A stretch of 64,000 nt of DNA from Sphingomonas mollis (GTDB taxonomy: Bacteria > Pseudomonadota > Alphaproteobacteria > Sphingomonadales > Sphingomonadaceae). The position numbers and the translations under genes are program-made. The notes under the pieces are model-generated. The model saw only the letters and a list, made by a program, of their open reading frames with translations, had not been told where the DNA came from and ran no database searches. This document shows positions 22,815-32,700 of the stretch, in pieces; within the stretch, counting starts at the first letter, position 1, and every line of letters starts with the position of its first letter. The stretch spans positions 62,001 to 126,000 of the forward strand of contig NZ_JAELXS010000004.1 in the NCBI RefSeq assembly GCF_016427505.1. The letters are read 5' to 3'.

Positions 22815-23603
22815 ATGGCGACGATGAGCGACCGGGTGATCGGGACGGCGGATCACCGGTTCTTCCTGAAGATGGCGGTCGCCATGGCAGCGGTCATCCT
22901 GATCGGCTTTCCGATGCAGTACATGATGGGCCGGTCGACGTTTCACATGCCGGTCATGGTGCATGTCCATGCCGTCGTCTTCTTTGGCTGGACGCTGTTC
23001 TATGTGTTGCAGAACGTCCTGATCAACCGGGCGTCGATCGTCTTGCACCGGCGACTGGGATGGATCGGCGCGGGGTGGGCCGCGGTCGTCGTGGGCCTGG
23101 GCATCTATACGACGGCGGCGATGGTGCGCCGGGGCGGGTCGCCCTTCTTTTTCCAGCCAAATTACTTCCTGTTCATGAACTGGCTGACGGTGCTGGCGTT
23201 CGGCGGGTTGACGGCGGCGGCGATCGTGCTGCGGCGGCGGACGGACTGGCATCGCCGGCTGATGCTGTGCGGAATGGTGATCCTGACCGGGCCGGCATGG
23301 GGCCGGTTGCTGCCGTTGCCGCTGATGATCCCGTGGGCGGCGTGGGGCGTGTTCGCGGCGGTGATGATCCTGCCGGCAATCGGCATGATGACGGACCGGC
23401 GGCGGACCGGGCGTGTCCATCCCGCCTGGTGGTGGGGAACGGGAACGATCGCGGCAATCCAGATACTGATCGGGGTCGTGGCGTTCAGCCCGGCGGGGCT
23501 GGCCGTCTATGACACCGTGGTAGCCGGCGCGGCGGGCGAGCGGGTCGATCCGCTGGCATTTCCGCCGCCACCCCCGGGGCTGGCGGGACCGCGACCGGGC
23601 TGA
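22815..23603 (+). CDS. Multi-pass inner-membrane protein of unknown function
   Basis: A protein of 262 residues with about six to seven predicted transmembrane helices (for example AVAMAAVILIGFPMQYMM and WLTVLAFGGLTAAAIVL). Histidines cluster at or near helix ends (HMPVMVHVHAVVFFGW, VLHRRLGW, WHRRLML), as in small haem- or metal-binding membrane proteins, but no cofactor can be assigned. The C-terminus is a proline-rich tail (FPPPPPGLAGPRPG). The start at 22815 follows a repeat element; an open frame extends upstream through that repeat and is probably not used. It heads a co-directional string of small redox and membrane genes. Confidence 0.7.
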   Translation: MATMSDRVIGTADHRFFLKMAVAMAAVILIGFPMQYMMGRSTFHMPVMVHVHAVVFFGWTLFYVLQNVLINRASIVLHRRLGWIGAGWAAVVVGLGIYTTAAMVRRGGSPFFFQPNYFLFMNWLTVLAFGGLTAAAIVLRRRTDWHRRLMLCGMVILTGPAWGRLLPLPLMIPWAAWGVFAAVMILPAIGMMTDRRRTGRVHPAWWWGTGTIAAIQILIGVVAFSPAGLAVYDTVVAGAAGERVDPLAFPPPPPGLAGPRPG

Positions 23604-23689
23604 TCGATGGAACCCAGATAAAGGGGGAACGTCCGACGCGGTGCCGCGCTGTAGCGGGGCGGGCATGTGGCCTGCCTGAAAGGATTAGG

Positions 23690-23938
23690 ATGTCCGATAA
23701 CCGTAGCGCGACGCTGTATCGCATGGTGCTGCCCGACCATACCTGCCCGTTCGGTATCCGGGCGAAGCAGTTGCTGCAATCGGAGGGCTTCGACGTGGAC
23801 GATCGCATCCTGCGGTCGCGCGAGGAGGTGGACGCGTTCAAGGCGGAACAGGGGATCGCGACGACGCCGCTGATCTTCATCGATGGCGAGCGGATCGGCG
23901 GCAGCGACGATCTGGAACGCCATCTGGCGGCGGGCTGA
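23690..23938 (+). CDS. Glutaredoxin-like protein with CPFG active site
   Basis: An 82-residue thioredoxin-fold protein of the glutaredoxin/GST-N type. The redox motif is CPFG, monothiol, preceded by VLPDHT. The cis-proline loop ATTPLIFIDGERIGGSDDL is the standard glutathione-binding end. It could reduce glutathione mixed disulfides or serve as a monothiol thiol-transferase in the cytosol; the exact role is not readable. It lies three bases upstream of the TspO gene, so the two are probably co-transcribed. Confidence 0.85.
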   Translation: MSDNRSATLYRMVLPDHTCPFGIRAKQLLQSEGFDVDDRILRSREEVDAFKAEQGIATTPLIFIDGERIGGSDDLERHLAAG

Positions 23939-23941
23939 GCC

Positions 23942-24460
23942 ATGGCACGGAAGAACGATCACACGGGCCTGTCGCGGCCGGCGGCGGGGTTGATCGTGGC
24001 GGCGGTGCTGGGGTTCAGCGCCGTGCTGGGGCGCCGCAACGCGCCCGATCCCACGCATCCGCGCACGCGACGCTGGTACAAGCGGCTCGACAAGCCGGAC
24101 TATACGCCGCCCGACGCGGTGTTCGGGGCGGTGTGGCCGGTGCTGGAAACCGGGCTGGCGGTGGGCGGATATCGTCTGATGCGCCAGCCGGCGACCACCG
24201 GACGCAATGTCGCGGCGGGGCTGTGGTTGCTCAACACCGCGATGGTCGGTGGCTGGACCGAGTTGTTCTTCCGGCGAAAGGCACTGGGGCCGAGCGCGGT
24301 CGCGGCGGGCGCGATGGTGGCGACCGGCGCGGCCTATGTCGCGACGGCCGCGAAGGTGGACCGTCCGGCGGCGGCGCTGGGCGCGCCGTTCGTCGCGTGG
24401 CTGGGCTTCGCGACGTTGCTGGCGGTGCGAATCCGCCAGCGTAACGGCGAGAGCGGATGA
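23942..24460 (+). CDS. TspO/MBR family membrane protein
   Basis: A protein of 172 residues with about five hydrophobic helices and the TspO signature WYKRLDKPDYTPPDAVFGAVWP, the loop and helix that bind porphyrins and cholesterol-like ligands. Bacterial TspO proteins respond to oxygen, light or stress and interact with tetrapyrroles; some modulate pigment synthesis. The N-terminal ~20 residues are basic before the first helix. Its stop codon overlaps the start of the next gene (ATGA), so it is translationally coupled to the DCC protein. Confidence 0.88.
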   Translation: MARKNDHTGLSRPAAGLIVAAVLGFSAVLGRRNAPDPTHPRTRRWYKRLDKPDYTPPDAVFGAVWPVLETGLAVGGYRLMRQPATTGRNVAAGLWLLNTAMVGGWTELFFRRKALGPSAVAAGAMVATGAAYVATAAKVDRPAAALGAPFVAWLGFATLLAVRIRQRNGESG

Positions 24461-24834
24461 CCGAGCTGACGGTCTGGCATGACGGCGACTGCCCGCTCTG
24501 CCGGCGCGAGATCGCGGTGATGCGGCGGCTGGATCGACGGGGCGCGATCCGCTTCGTCGATGCCAGCGACGGGGATGCGAGTTGCCCGATCGATCGGCGC
24601 GCGTTGCTGGCGCGGTTTCATGCGCGGGAAGACGGCCGGATGCTGTCGGGCGCGGCAGCCTTCGCGGCGATGTGGCGGGCGATCCCGGTGCTGCGGCCGC
24701 TGGGGCTGGCGGCGCGGCGGCCATGGGTGCTGGCGGTGCTGGAGCGGGCGTATCTGGGGTTCCTCGTCGCGCGACCGGCGATGCAGCGCGTGGTGCGGCG
24801 CTGGGAAAAGCGGGGGGAAAGTCGGCGGGCATGA
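24457..24834 (+). CDS. DCC family (DUF393) thiol-disulfide oxidoreductase-like protein
   Basis: A 125-residue protein with the family's N-terminal motif HDGDCPLCRREI (DxxCxxC) on a thioredoxin-like fold, followed by FVDASD and the helical part FAAMWRAIPVLRPLG. The family is predicted to be redox-active through its two cysteines, without an established substrate. It overlaps both neighbours by four bases (TspO upstream, DUF427 downstream), so the three genes form a tightly coupled unit. Confidence 0.88.
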   Translation: MTELTVWHDGDCPLCRREIAVMRRLDRRGAIRFVDASDGDASCPIDRRALLARFHAREDGRMLSGAAAFAAMWRAIPVLRPLGLAARRPWVLAVLERAYLGFLVARPAMQRVVRRWEKRGESRRA

Positions 24835-25325
24835 ACGTGATGCATGATCCCGTTTTGCCGGGTCAGGAAAGCGTCTGGGATTATCCGCGGCCAGCGGTCG
24901 CGATGGCGACGTCGCGGCATATCCGGATCGAGCATCGCGGGCTGACGATCGCCGATACGCGGGCGGCGGTGCGGACGCTGGAGACCAGCCATCCGCCAAG
25001 TTATTACCTGCCGCCGACGGATATCGCGATGACGATGCTGCGGCGGTCGGCACGACAGTCGTTTTGCGAGTGGAAGGGCGAGGCGGTGTATTACGACCTC
25101 GTCTTGGGCGACGAGACGATCCGCGATCTCGCGTGGAGCTATCCGGCCCCTACCCCCGCATTCGCGATATTGCGCGATCATCTGGCGTTCTATGCGGCGC
25201 CGCTCGATCGCTGTCTGGTCGATGACGAGCGGGTGACGCCCCAGCCGGGCGGCTTTTATGGCGGCTGGATCACCGCGGATCTGGCCGGGCCGTTCAAGGG
25301 AGTACCGGAGAGCCGGTTCTGGTGA
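24831..25325 (+). CDS. DUF427 family protein
   Basis: A 164-residue cytosolic protein of DUF427. The signature ESVWDYPRPAVAM, the segment SHPPSYYLPPTDIAM and the FCEWKGEAVYYDL strand are all present. The family has a small beta-rich fold and no assigned biochemical activity. The start at 24831 is the ATG that overlaps the DCC gene's stop; the same frame is open well upstream, but that part is the shadow of the DCC gene. The gene ends four bases before the convergent ABC1 kinase gene. Confidence 0.88.
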   Translation: MNVMHDPVLPGQESVWDYPRPAVAMATSRHIRIEHRGLTIADTRAAVRTLETSHPPSYYLPPTDIAMTMLRRSARQSFCEWKGEAVYYDLVLGDETIRDLAWSYPAPTPAFAILRDHLAFYAAPLDRCLVDDERVTPQPGGFYGGWITADLAGPFKGVPESRFW

Positions 25326-25329
25326 TCCC

Positions 25330-26649
25330 CTATTCCCGAAGCGCGGCGATCATCGGGCGGACGTCGACGCGGGCTTTCAGCCGGGCGGCGAGCAGCGCGG
25401 TGCCGCTGATCTTGCGCTGGACGAACAGGGTGTCGATCGGCGGGATGTGCCAGGTGGAACGGTCGCGCGCCATCTCCACGCCCTGTTCGCGCAGCACGCC
25501 GACAAAGGCGCGGTCGCCGAAATCGAAGGGACCGGGCTTGTTCATTTCGGCGAGGATAACGTCGATCATCCGGTCGACCAGCGGCCGGTGGCGCGCGATC
25601 GCCGCCTCGCCGAGAAAGCCGGCCGTGACCGCCCCGGCACGTACTGCGTCGCGGTCGTTCGCCAGACCGGCGGTCATCAGGCCGCGATACCCGTCCGCCG
25701 TCGCCGACGGCACCGATCGCGCCGCGCCGAAATCGAGCAGGACCAGCCGCCCCGTTTCCGCCTGCCAGCGGTAGTTGGCGAAATTGGGGTCGGTCTGCAT
25801 CAGGCCCCAGTCGAACAACTCGCGCAGGGTGAGCGCGATCAGGCTGTGCATCACGCGGTCGCGCACGTCCTGCGGCGCGGTCTCCAGCATCTCGACGGGG
25901 ACGCCGGCGACGAAGTCCATCGCCAGCACCTGCGGCGTCGTCAGATCGGGATAGAGCGCGGGGACGACGAAATCGGGCATGTCCGCCACCAGCGCGCCGT
26001 AGCGGGTAAGCATCTCGCCCTCGCGCAGATAGTCCGCCTCTTCGTGCAGCTGCCGCTTCGCCTCGACCAGCAGCGGCGCGATGTCGAGTTCCTTGGGCAG
26101 CAGGCCGGAGACGCGCAGCAGGGTGGCGACATTGTCGACATCGGCGTCGATGCTCTGGCGGACGCCGGGATATTGCACCTTGATCGCCAGTTCGCGGCCA
26201 TCAGGCAGGCGGGCGCGGTGGACCTGGCCGATCGAGGCGGCGGCGATCGGGTGCGCCTGGAAATGCGCGAAGCGGCGGCGCCAGTCGCGGCCCCATTCGG
26301 CGGTCAGCACGCGGTCGAGTTGCGCGGGCGGCATGTGGTGGGCGCGGTCACGCAGGCGGGCGAGAATGGTTGCGAGTTCGGGCGGCAACATGTCGCCGGC
26401 GTCCATCGAGATCATCTGTCCCAGCTTCATCGCCGCGCCGCGCAGGTGCGACAGCTGGTCGGCGACGCGGGTGGCGTTGGCGGGCGTCAGCAACAGGTCG
26501 CCCATCCGGGGGCGTTCGCCATTGGCCAGCCGGCGTGCGCCCTCTGCGACCACGCCGCCCGCGACACCGCCCGCGAGCTTGCCGAAGACTCCCAGCCGGG
26601 CGAGCCGGCCGCCGGGCACGGCCTGCCCCTTGTCGCGTTCGTCGGTCAC
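25330..26649 (-). CDS. ABC1/UbiB (AarF) family atypical kinase
   Basis: A protein of 439 residues with the ABC1 hallmark elements: KLGQMISMDAGD (KxGQ motif), the alanine-rich loop AAASIGQVHRA, the lysine strand LAIKVQYPGV, and DFG in VLLDFGAAR. Family members (UbiB, COQ8) support ubiquinone synthesis, apparently through ATPase rather than protein-kinase activity. There is no clear C-terminal membrane pair as in UbiB itself, so it may be a paralogue rather than the core ubiB gene. The start is GTG at 26649, chosen because GAGGAAC lies just upstream. The frame also runs on another 750 bases antisense to the DUF6445 gene, which I regard as chance. Confidence 0.85.
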   Translation of the reverse strand: MTDERDKGQAVPGGRLARLGVFGKLAGGVAGGVVAEGARRLANGERPRMGDLLLTPANATRVADQLSHLRGAAMKLGQMISMDAGDMLPPELATILARLRDRAHHMPPAQLDRVLTAEWGRDWRRRFAHFQAHPIAAASIGQVHRARLPDGRELAIKVQYPGVRQSIDADVDNVATLLRVSGLLPKELDIAPLLVEAKRQLHEEADYLREGEMLTRYGALVADMPDFVVPALYPDLTTPQVLAMDFVAGVPVEMLETAPQDVRDRVMHSLIALTLRELFDWGLMQTDPNFANYRWQAETGRLVLLDFGAARSVPSATADGYRGLMTAGLANDRDAVRAGAVTAGFLGEAAIARHRPLVDRMIDVILAEMNKPGPFDFGDRAFVGVLREQGVEMARDRSTWHIPPIDTLFVQRKISGTALLAARLKARVDVRPMIAALRE

Positions 26650-26802
26650 GGATGTTCCTCGATCGGGTGGTGCGCGGCGCGGATGCCGCAGCGGGTCGGT
26701 CTGCACCGATATGGGGCGGCGGTCGTGGCGATCAATCGACGGTGGTTGACCTTGGCCGACAATCGGCATTTCCTGTGCGCGATGACGATGCCGGGAGATG
26801 TC

Positions 26803-27486
26803 ATGGAGCAGGATCGCCGGCCGACGACGGTCGTCCACCGCATCGGGGCGGAGGGCGAGCCGCTGGCCATTATCGACGACTTCGCAGGCGATCCCGATGT
26901 GCTGCGGGCGGCGGCGGTCGTGGCGACGTTCGGGCCGGCGGACCAGCATTATCCGGGCATCCGCGCGCCCCTGCCCGATTCCTATCTGAAGGCGCAATTG
27001 CCGGTGATCGCGGCGGTGCTGGGGCGGACGTTCGGCCGGTGTCGGCGGGTGCATGTGATCGACGCGACGTTTTCGATCGTCACGGCGTCGCCGGCCGCCC
27101 TGCAACTGGGCCAGCGGTTGCCGCATATCGACGCCTATGATCGCGACCGGATCGCGCTGGTCCATTTTCTGAGCCCGACCGATACCGACGGTACCGCGTT
27201 CTTCCGCCACCGGGCCACCGGATTCGAGACGGTGACCGAGGAACGGGGCCGGGCGTATTTCGCGCAACTGAACGCCGAGGTGCGCGATGAGGAGCCGGGT
27301 CCGGGCTATATCGCGGGCGACAGCGACCTGTTCGAGCGGATCGCGGTGGTGGAGGCGCGGTACAACCGGGCGCTGCTGTATCGCAGCCGGCAATTGCATA
27401 GCGGCGCGATTTCGCCTGACGCGGTGCTGTCGGCCGATCCGGCGGTGGGGCGGCTGACCATCACCGCGTTTCTGGCGATCGAATAG
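26803..27486 (+). CDS. DUF6445 family protein
   Basis: A 227-residue protein of a little-studied family often found near TonB receptors and tryptophan halogenases in glycan loci of alphaproteobacteria and xanthomonads. Visible features include the N-terminal PLAIIDDFAGDPDVLRAAAV, the segment LGQRLPHIDAYDRDRIALVHFL containing an HxD-type pair, and FFRHRATGFETV with a following His. This layout (a conserved HxD with later histidines and an arginine) resembles 2-oxoglutarate/Fe-dependent dioxygenases, but I cannot prove the fold. The start at 26803 has GGGAGA five bases upstream; ATG at 26782 is an alternative. It is 12 bases upstream of the GH16 gene and surely shares its transcript. Confidence 0.75.
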   Translation: MEQDRRPTTVVHRIGAEGEPLAIIDDFAGDPDVLRAAAVVATFGPADQHYPGIRAPLPDSYLKAQLPVIAAVLGRTFGRCRRVHVIDATFSIVTASPAALQLGQRLPHIDAYDRDRIALVHFLSPTDTDGTAFFRHRATGFETVTEERGRAYFAQLNAEVRDEEPGPGYIAGDSDLFERIAVVEARYNRALLYRSRQLHSGAISPDAVLSADPAVGRLTITAFLAIE

Positions 27487-27498
27487 GGGAATGGGGTG

Positions 27499-28320
27499 AT
27501 GATCCTACTGGTCTTGGCGGCACAGGCCGCGACGCTGGGGGCGACGAATTATCAGGCAGATGCGCCGATGGCGGTGCCGGCCGGTCGGCCGACCTTCGCC
27601 GACGAGTTTGCGGGGCGCGCGGTCGATACGCGGGTGTGGCGGTTCGACACGTCGCGCAACGCCGCCGGCTGGTACAATAACGAACGCCAATATTATGCGA
27701 ACGGCCGCCGCCGCAACGCGCGGATCGAACGCGGGGCGCTGGTGATCGAGGCGTGGCGGGAGGCGGTACGAAAGCCGCGCTTCGCCGATGCCGGCGGGCA
27801 GGATTATACGTCCGCCAAGCTCGTGTCTCGACGGGCGCTGGGGTACGGGTTCTACGAAATCCGCGCGAAGCTGCCGTGCGGACGCGGTAGCTGGCCAGCG
27901 ATCTGGATGCTGCCGACGGGTGGGACGTGGCCGGATCAGGGCGAGATCGACATCATGGAGATGGTCGGCTGGAACGCCAATGTCGTCCATGCGACCGTGC
28001 ACAGCAAGGCGTTCAACCATGTGAAGGGAACGCAGCGCGGGGCGGAGACGCGGGTCGCCACGAGTTGTACCGCGTTCCACCGCTATCAACTCGATTGGGG
28101 GCCGACATCGATCAGGATCGGGGTCGACGGACGGGCGTTCATGGCAGTGGCCAACGACCAGCCGGGCGGTGCGGCGGCGTGGCCGTTCACGCGGCCGTAT
28201 CAGTTGATCCTGAACCTGGCGGTGGGTGGCGATTGGGGCGGCAAGCAGGGGATCGACGATGCCGCCTTTCCACAGCGGATGACGGTCGATTATGTCCGGT
28301 ACTGGGCGCGGACCCGCTAG
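27499..28320 (+). CDS. Secreted GH16 beta-glucanase (laminarinase-like)
   Basis: A protein of 273 residues with a short hydrophobic N-terminus (MILLVLAAQAATLG) and one GH16 beta-jelly-roll domain. GEIDIMEMVG carries the paired catalytic acids, nucleophile Glu149 and acid/base Glu154, with Asp151 between. The five-residue spacing and the extra Met (ExDxME) are typical of the beta-bulge group that includes laminarinases and beta-agarases. WYNNERQYY and GRGSWPAIWMLP are standard substrate-cleft motifs of endo-1,3(4)-beta-glucanases. It probably hydrolyses beta-1,3 or mixed-linkage glucans outside the cytoplasm. The ATG at 27499 is preferred to an in-frame GTG just upstream. It overlaps the convergent MFS gene by four bases. 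Confidence 0.88.
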   Translation: MILLVLAAQAATLGATNYQADAPMAVPAGRPTFADEFAGRAVDTRVWRFDTSRNAAGWYNNERQYYANGRRRNARIERGALVIEAWREAVRKPRFADAGGQDYTSAKLVSRRALGYGFYEIRAKLPCGRGSWPAIWMLPTGGTWPDQGEIDIMEMVGWNANVVHATVHSKAFNHVKGTQRGAETRVATSCTAFHRYQLDWGPTSIRIGVDGRAFMAVANDQPGGAAAWPFTRPYQLILNLAVGGDWGGKQGIDDAAFPQRMTVDYVRYWARTR

Positions 28321-29501
28321 CGATACTGGCGTACGCCGAGCATGACGACGCCCCCGGTGAGCGTCAGTACCGCGAGCAGCAGCATGACCGCGTCGAAATC
28401 CTGCGGGGTCGCTAGCAGCCACGTCAGGATCGGGCCGAGCAGCCCCGGCAACGTATTGGTGAGGTTGAGCAGCCCCAGATCGCGGCCACGGTGACGGGGA
28501 TCGGGCAGCAACTGCATCGCAAAGGCGGCGTGGAGGACGAGGAAGACGGCCGAGCCGACCTCGTACACCATGAATGCGGTCGCGGCGGTGGCGAAGCGGT
28601 CGGCGAGCGCCATGCCCGTCAGGCCCGCCGCCGATACGATCGCGGCGCCGAGCAGGAAGGGCTTGCGACGGCCGATCCGGTCGGACAGCCGCCCGGCCAG
28701 CAGGGCGATCGGCAGCGGCATGATATAGGCGACCGTCAGCAACGTCGCCGCCGAGGAGGCCATATCGGTCGCGGGGACTGCGGGCGCGATGCTGATGAGG
28801 TAATAGAAGAGATAGACGAACAGGACGTTGCCGGCGATCTGCACCAGCAGGCGCGCGATCCAGGCGAGGGCGAGATCGCGTTCGAGCCGCGTTTCCGCGA
28901 CCGGTGCGGCCATCGTGTGGGCCGTTCGCTGGCCACGGATCGCCAGCAGCGGCGCAACGCAGGCGGCGGAAATGAGGGGAATGATCGCAAGGCGCGCGCC
29001 CTCCCCCAGCAGACCGATGCCGATCAACGTCGCCGACAGCGCCGAGGCGACCGGGTTCGCGAGCGCCAGCAGTCCGCCGGCCACGCCCCGCCGCTCGTCG
29101 GGAATCTCGTCGGCCATGATCGCGAAGAGCGGCGCCAGCATCGCGTTAATCGCCACCTGAAACGCCACGATCGCCAGCAGCAGCGCCATCGATGATGCAG
29201 CCTGCGCGATGGCGATATAGCATAAAGCGGTGGCAACGATGCCGCCCGCCATCCAGCCGCGCCGGCCGCCGCCACGGGCGACCGACCGATCGCTGAGCCA
29301 GCCGAACAGGATGTTCGACAGACTGGCCGCCACCGCCCCGCCGATCACGGCGGCGGTGATGACACCCAGCCGGGCATCGCCCGCAACCGCCTGCGCCTTG
29401 ATCGGCAACAGCATCGTCAGGAGCGGCAGATAGCCGATCACGCCGCCGGCATGGGCCAGCGCGACGATGCCGAGAAACAGGGTCACGCGACGACCCGTCA
29501 T
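28317..29501 (-). CDS. MFS sugar permease of the glycan cluster
   Basis: A protein of 394 residues with about 12 transmembrane helices. The loop 2-3 motif LFGWLSDRSVARGGGRRGW and its C-half repeat AGRLSDRIGRRKPFL identify the major facilitator superfamily. Its place between GH16 and the TonB receptor suggests it carries the sugars released from a beta-glucan across the inner membrane; this is inferred from context. The start at 29501 begins MTGRRVTLFLG directly at the first helix; the open frame upstream to 29699 lacks conserved features. It is divergent from the TonB receptor, sharing a 259-base region that contains two operator-like palindromes. Confidence 0.82.
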   Translation of the reverse strand: MTGRRVTLFLGIVALAHAGGVIGYLPLLTMLLPIKAQAVAGDARLGVITAAVIGGAVAASLSNILFGWLSDRSVARGGGRRGWMAGGIVATALCYIAIAQAASSMALLLAIVAFQVAINAMLAPLFAIMADEIPDERRGVAGGLLALANPVASALSATLIGIGLLGEGARLAIIPLISAACVAPLLAIRGQRTAHTMAAPVAETRLERDLALAWIARLLVQIAGNVLFVYLFYYLISIAPAVPATDMASSAATLLTVAYIMPLPIALLAGRLSDRIGRRKPFLLGAAIVSAAGLTGMALADRFATAATAFMVYEVGSAVFLVLHAAFAMQLLPDPRHRGRDLGLLNLTNTLPGLLGPILTWLLATPQDFDAVMLLLAVLTLTGGVVMLGVRQYR

Positions 29502-29633
29502 CCCGCCGGCTTGATGATAGCGGGCCGTTGGTGTTGCTGAACTGGCCGGCAATCCGGTCCCCTCCCCGTACAAGTACCTATCCCTAAGCGCTGATCGAAG
29601 CGGGAGCGAGCGTGCAGTGGTAGGGCGATCCAA

Positions 29634-29712
29634 GGGAACGTTCACAATTAAGCCCGCCACACCCGCCGACAGCCTTGACAAGGTCGCCCAAAGGATCAAA
29701 GTGAACGTTCAC
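29634..29712 (+). promoter_or_regulatory. Two LacI-type palindromes and a promoter upstream of the TonB receptor
   Basis: GTGAACGTTCAC at 29701-29712 is a perfect 12-bp palindrome with a central CG, the shape LacI/GalR-family repressors bind. A second copy, GGGAACGTTCAC at 29634-29645, keeps the inner GAACGTTC; the centres are 67 bases apart. TTGACA at 29675-29680 is a consensus -35, and the perfect palindrome begins near the expected -10, so bound repressor would block the promoter and two sites could loop. The LacI gene at 37670 is the natural candidate. The region is also upstream of the divergent MFS gene. Confidence 0.7.
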
Positions 29713-29760
29713 AGGAGAACGGCGCGGAACAACCGGCGTCGGCTGCAGGGGAGGATTATG

Positions 29761-32700
29761 ATGCGTGGCTTCAGGGCTCGCTCGCTATCGCGTTTGGTCA
29801 TCGGCACATCGGCGCTCGCGCTGGTCGGCCTGCCCGGCATGGCCGCGGCACAGGACGCGGCGGCCACGGTCGGCAACCCCGGCCCTTCCGATATTCAGGA
29901 TACACCCGCAACCAGCGAACCGACGACGGGCGACGACATCGTCGTGACCGGCATCCGCGCGTCGCTGCGCGAATCGGTGGATATCAAGCGTGACGGTCAG
30001 GGCATCGTCGATGCGATCTCAGCCGAGGATATCGGCAAGTTCCCCGACACCAACCTGGCTGAGTCGCTGCAGCGGATCACCGGCGTGTCGATCGACCGGT
30101 CGAACGGCGAAGGGTCGTTCGTCACGGTTCGCGGCTTCGGACCCGAATTCAATCTGGTGACGCTGAACGGTCGCCAGATGCCGACATCGTCGCTGGGCGA
30201 CGGCCTGAGCGCGCCATCGTCGCGCTCGTTCGACTTCGCCAATCTGGCGTCGGAGGGAATTTCGGCGGTCGAGGTGTACAAGACCGGTCGCGCCGCCGTG
30301 CCGTCGGGCGGCATCGGATCGTCGATCAACATCCGCACGCCCCGCCCGCTCGACAAGCCGGGCCTGCGCGGCAGCATCGCCGCCAAGGGCGTGCTTGATG
30401 CGTCGCGCAACGGCAAGGACCCGATCACGCCGGAAGTATCCGGCATCATCTCGACCACGTTCGCCGACAACCGGATCGGCGTGCTGCTGACCGGCATCTA
30501 TCAGCGGCGCAAGGCGAGCGTGAACAACGCCAGCGTCGGGTATCGCGACGGGTATCTGGGGTCGGAGAACAACTGGGGTTCGCTGGCGCAACCGGGCGAT
30601 CCGCGTGCCGCGAACATCACCAACCGACCCGACGCGACCGACGTGTACGAAGTGCCGCAGAATGCCGGGTATGATTTCACCGACATCGATCGCGAGCGGA
30701 TCAACGGGCAGCTCGTACTGCAATTCCGGCCGGTCGAAGAACTGACCGCGACGGTCGATTACACCTACTCGCGCAATGACATCGAGGGCCGCAACAGCAG
30801 CGTCGGCATCTGGTTCAACCACAACGACACGTCGAGCGCGTGGACCGATGGTCCGGTCGCCGGCCCGGTGTTCTACACCGAACGTTTCGGGGCGAACGAG
30901 GGCAAGGATCTGGCCTATAGCGGCGCGCTGACCACCAGCCGCAGCGAGAACAAGTCGCTGGGCGGCAACCTGACGTGGAACGCGCCGGGCGGCGTGACGA
31001 TGACGCTGGACGCGCACCATTCGACCGCGGAATCGAAGCCGACCAACCGGTATGGCAACAGCGTGTCGGTGGGCAACGCGGTGTTCGGCATCCAGAACCA
31101 GACGATCAACTTCGAGAACTACCTGCCGGTGCTGTCGTACAATATGTACCCCGGCATCGATCCGCTGAACGTCTCGCTCATCACGCCGACCGGCAACGCG
31201 TTCCGCAATTCCTATTTCAAGGACCGCATCAACCAGGTGCAGCTGGCAGGTCATTACGACCATGACGGCGCGTTCCTGGACAGCATCGATTTCGGCGTAT
31301 CGTATGTGAACAACAAGGTGCGATCGGCATACGGCGTGATCCAGAACGATACTTGGGGCGGCGCCGGGCCGGCATCGGACATTCCCGACGACATCTTCCA
31401 CCTCGCCACCGTCCCCGACAAGTTCGACGGGCTGGGCGGCGCGAACGATCCGGCGATCATCAAGCAATTCTACACGTTCGATTTCGAGCGGATGGTCGAG
31501 CTGATCGACCGGCTGTACAAGACATGCGGCGGCGACAACGACTGCCGAGCGCCGTTCAACACCGACCGGCGGACGACCGAAAAGACGTTGTCGCCGTTCA
31601 TCCAGATCAACAACAAGTTCGATCTGTTCTCCCGCCCCGCACATCTGATCGCGGGCGTGCGGTACGACCAGACGCTGGTCAACTCGTCGGCGCTGGTCCC
31701 CGTGCCGTCGGGCACGCGGTGGGTGTCGCAGAACGAGTTCGGCGTGATCTATTCGGGGGCCAGCGCCTTTACCCGATTCAAGGGCGAATATCAGAACTGG
31801 CTGCCCGCGTTCGATTTCGACATGCAGCCGATCGAGAACGTGAAGCTGCGCGCGTCGTACAGCCATACGATCACGCGTGCCGATTATGCCAGCCTGCAGG
31901 GCGGGCGGACGATCGATCAGCTGTTCCGCGTCGGCGGCGGTACGGGGCAGCAGGGCAATCCCGGCCTGATCCCGTACAAGTCGAAGAATATCGATCTGTC
32001 GGCGGAATGGTATTATTCGCGCGAAAGCTACATCTCGGTCGGGTATTTCCACAAGGACGTGGAGAATTTCATCTCGTCGACGCAGGTCAATACGCCGGCG
32101 TTCGACCTGACCAATCCCGCATCCGGTCCGCGATACCGGGCGGCGGTGGCGGCGCTGGGTGCGAATGCCAGCGGCGGGGCGATCCGGGATTATATCTTCA
32201 CCAACTTCCCCTCGACCACGCGGCCCAACCTGAACGCGGCGGGCGGCTTCGTGCGGGATGCGACGGGGTTCATCACCGGCGACATCTTCGGCGTGGCGGG
32301 CGACGATCCGGTCAATTTCCAGATCGGCACGCCGGTCAACAGCGACCAGACGGGCAAGATCGACGGCTTCGAATTCGCGGTCCAGCACCGGTTCTGGGAT
32401 ACCGGGTTCGGCACCATCCTGAACTATACGATCGTCAACGGCGATGCCCGGTACAACAACGCCCTGCCCGCCTCGGTCACGCAATTTGCGCTGGTGGGAT
32501 TGAGCGACAGCGCCAACGCGGTCGGCTATTATGACAAGAACGGCATCCAGGCGCGTGTCGCATATAACTGGCGGGCGGAATTCCTGGCGAGCACCGGCAT
32601 CAACCCGACCTATGTTCAGGCCTATGGCCAGGTCGATGCCAGTGCCAGTTATGAATTCACCAAGGGGCTGACGGCGTTCGTCGAGGCGATCAACCTGACC

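Noticed and set aside
25258-26802. Open frame extending 1.5 kb upstream of the DUF6445 gene
   Set aside because: This stretch is antisense to the ABC1 kinase gene and shows no conserved sequence; the true start is at 26803 with a ribosome-binding site.
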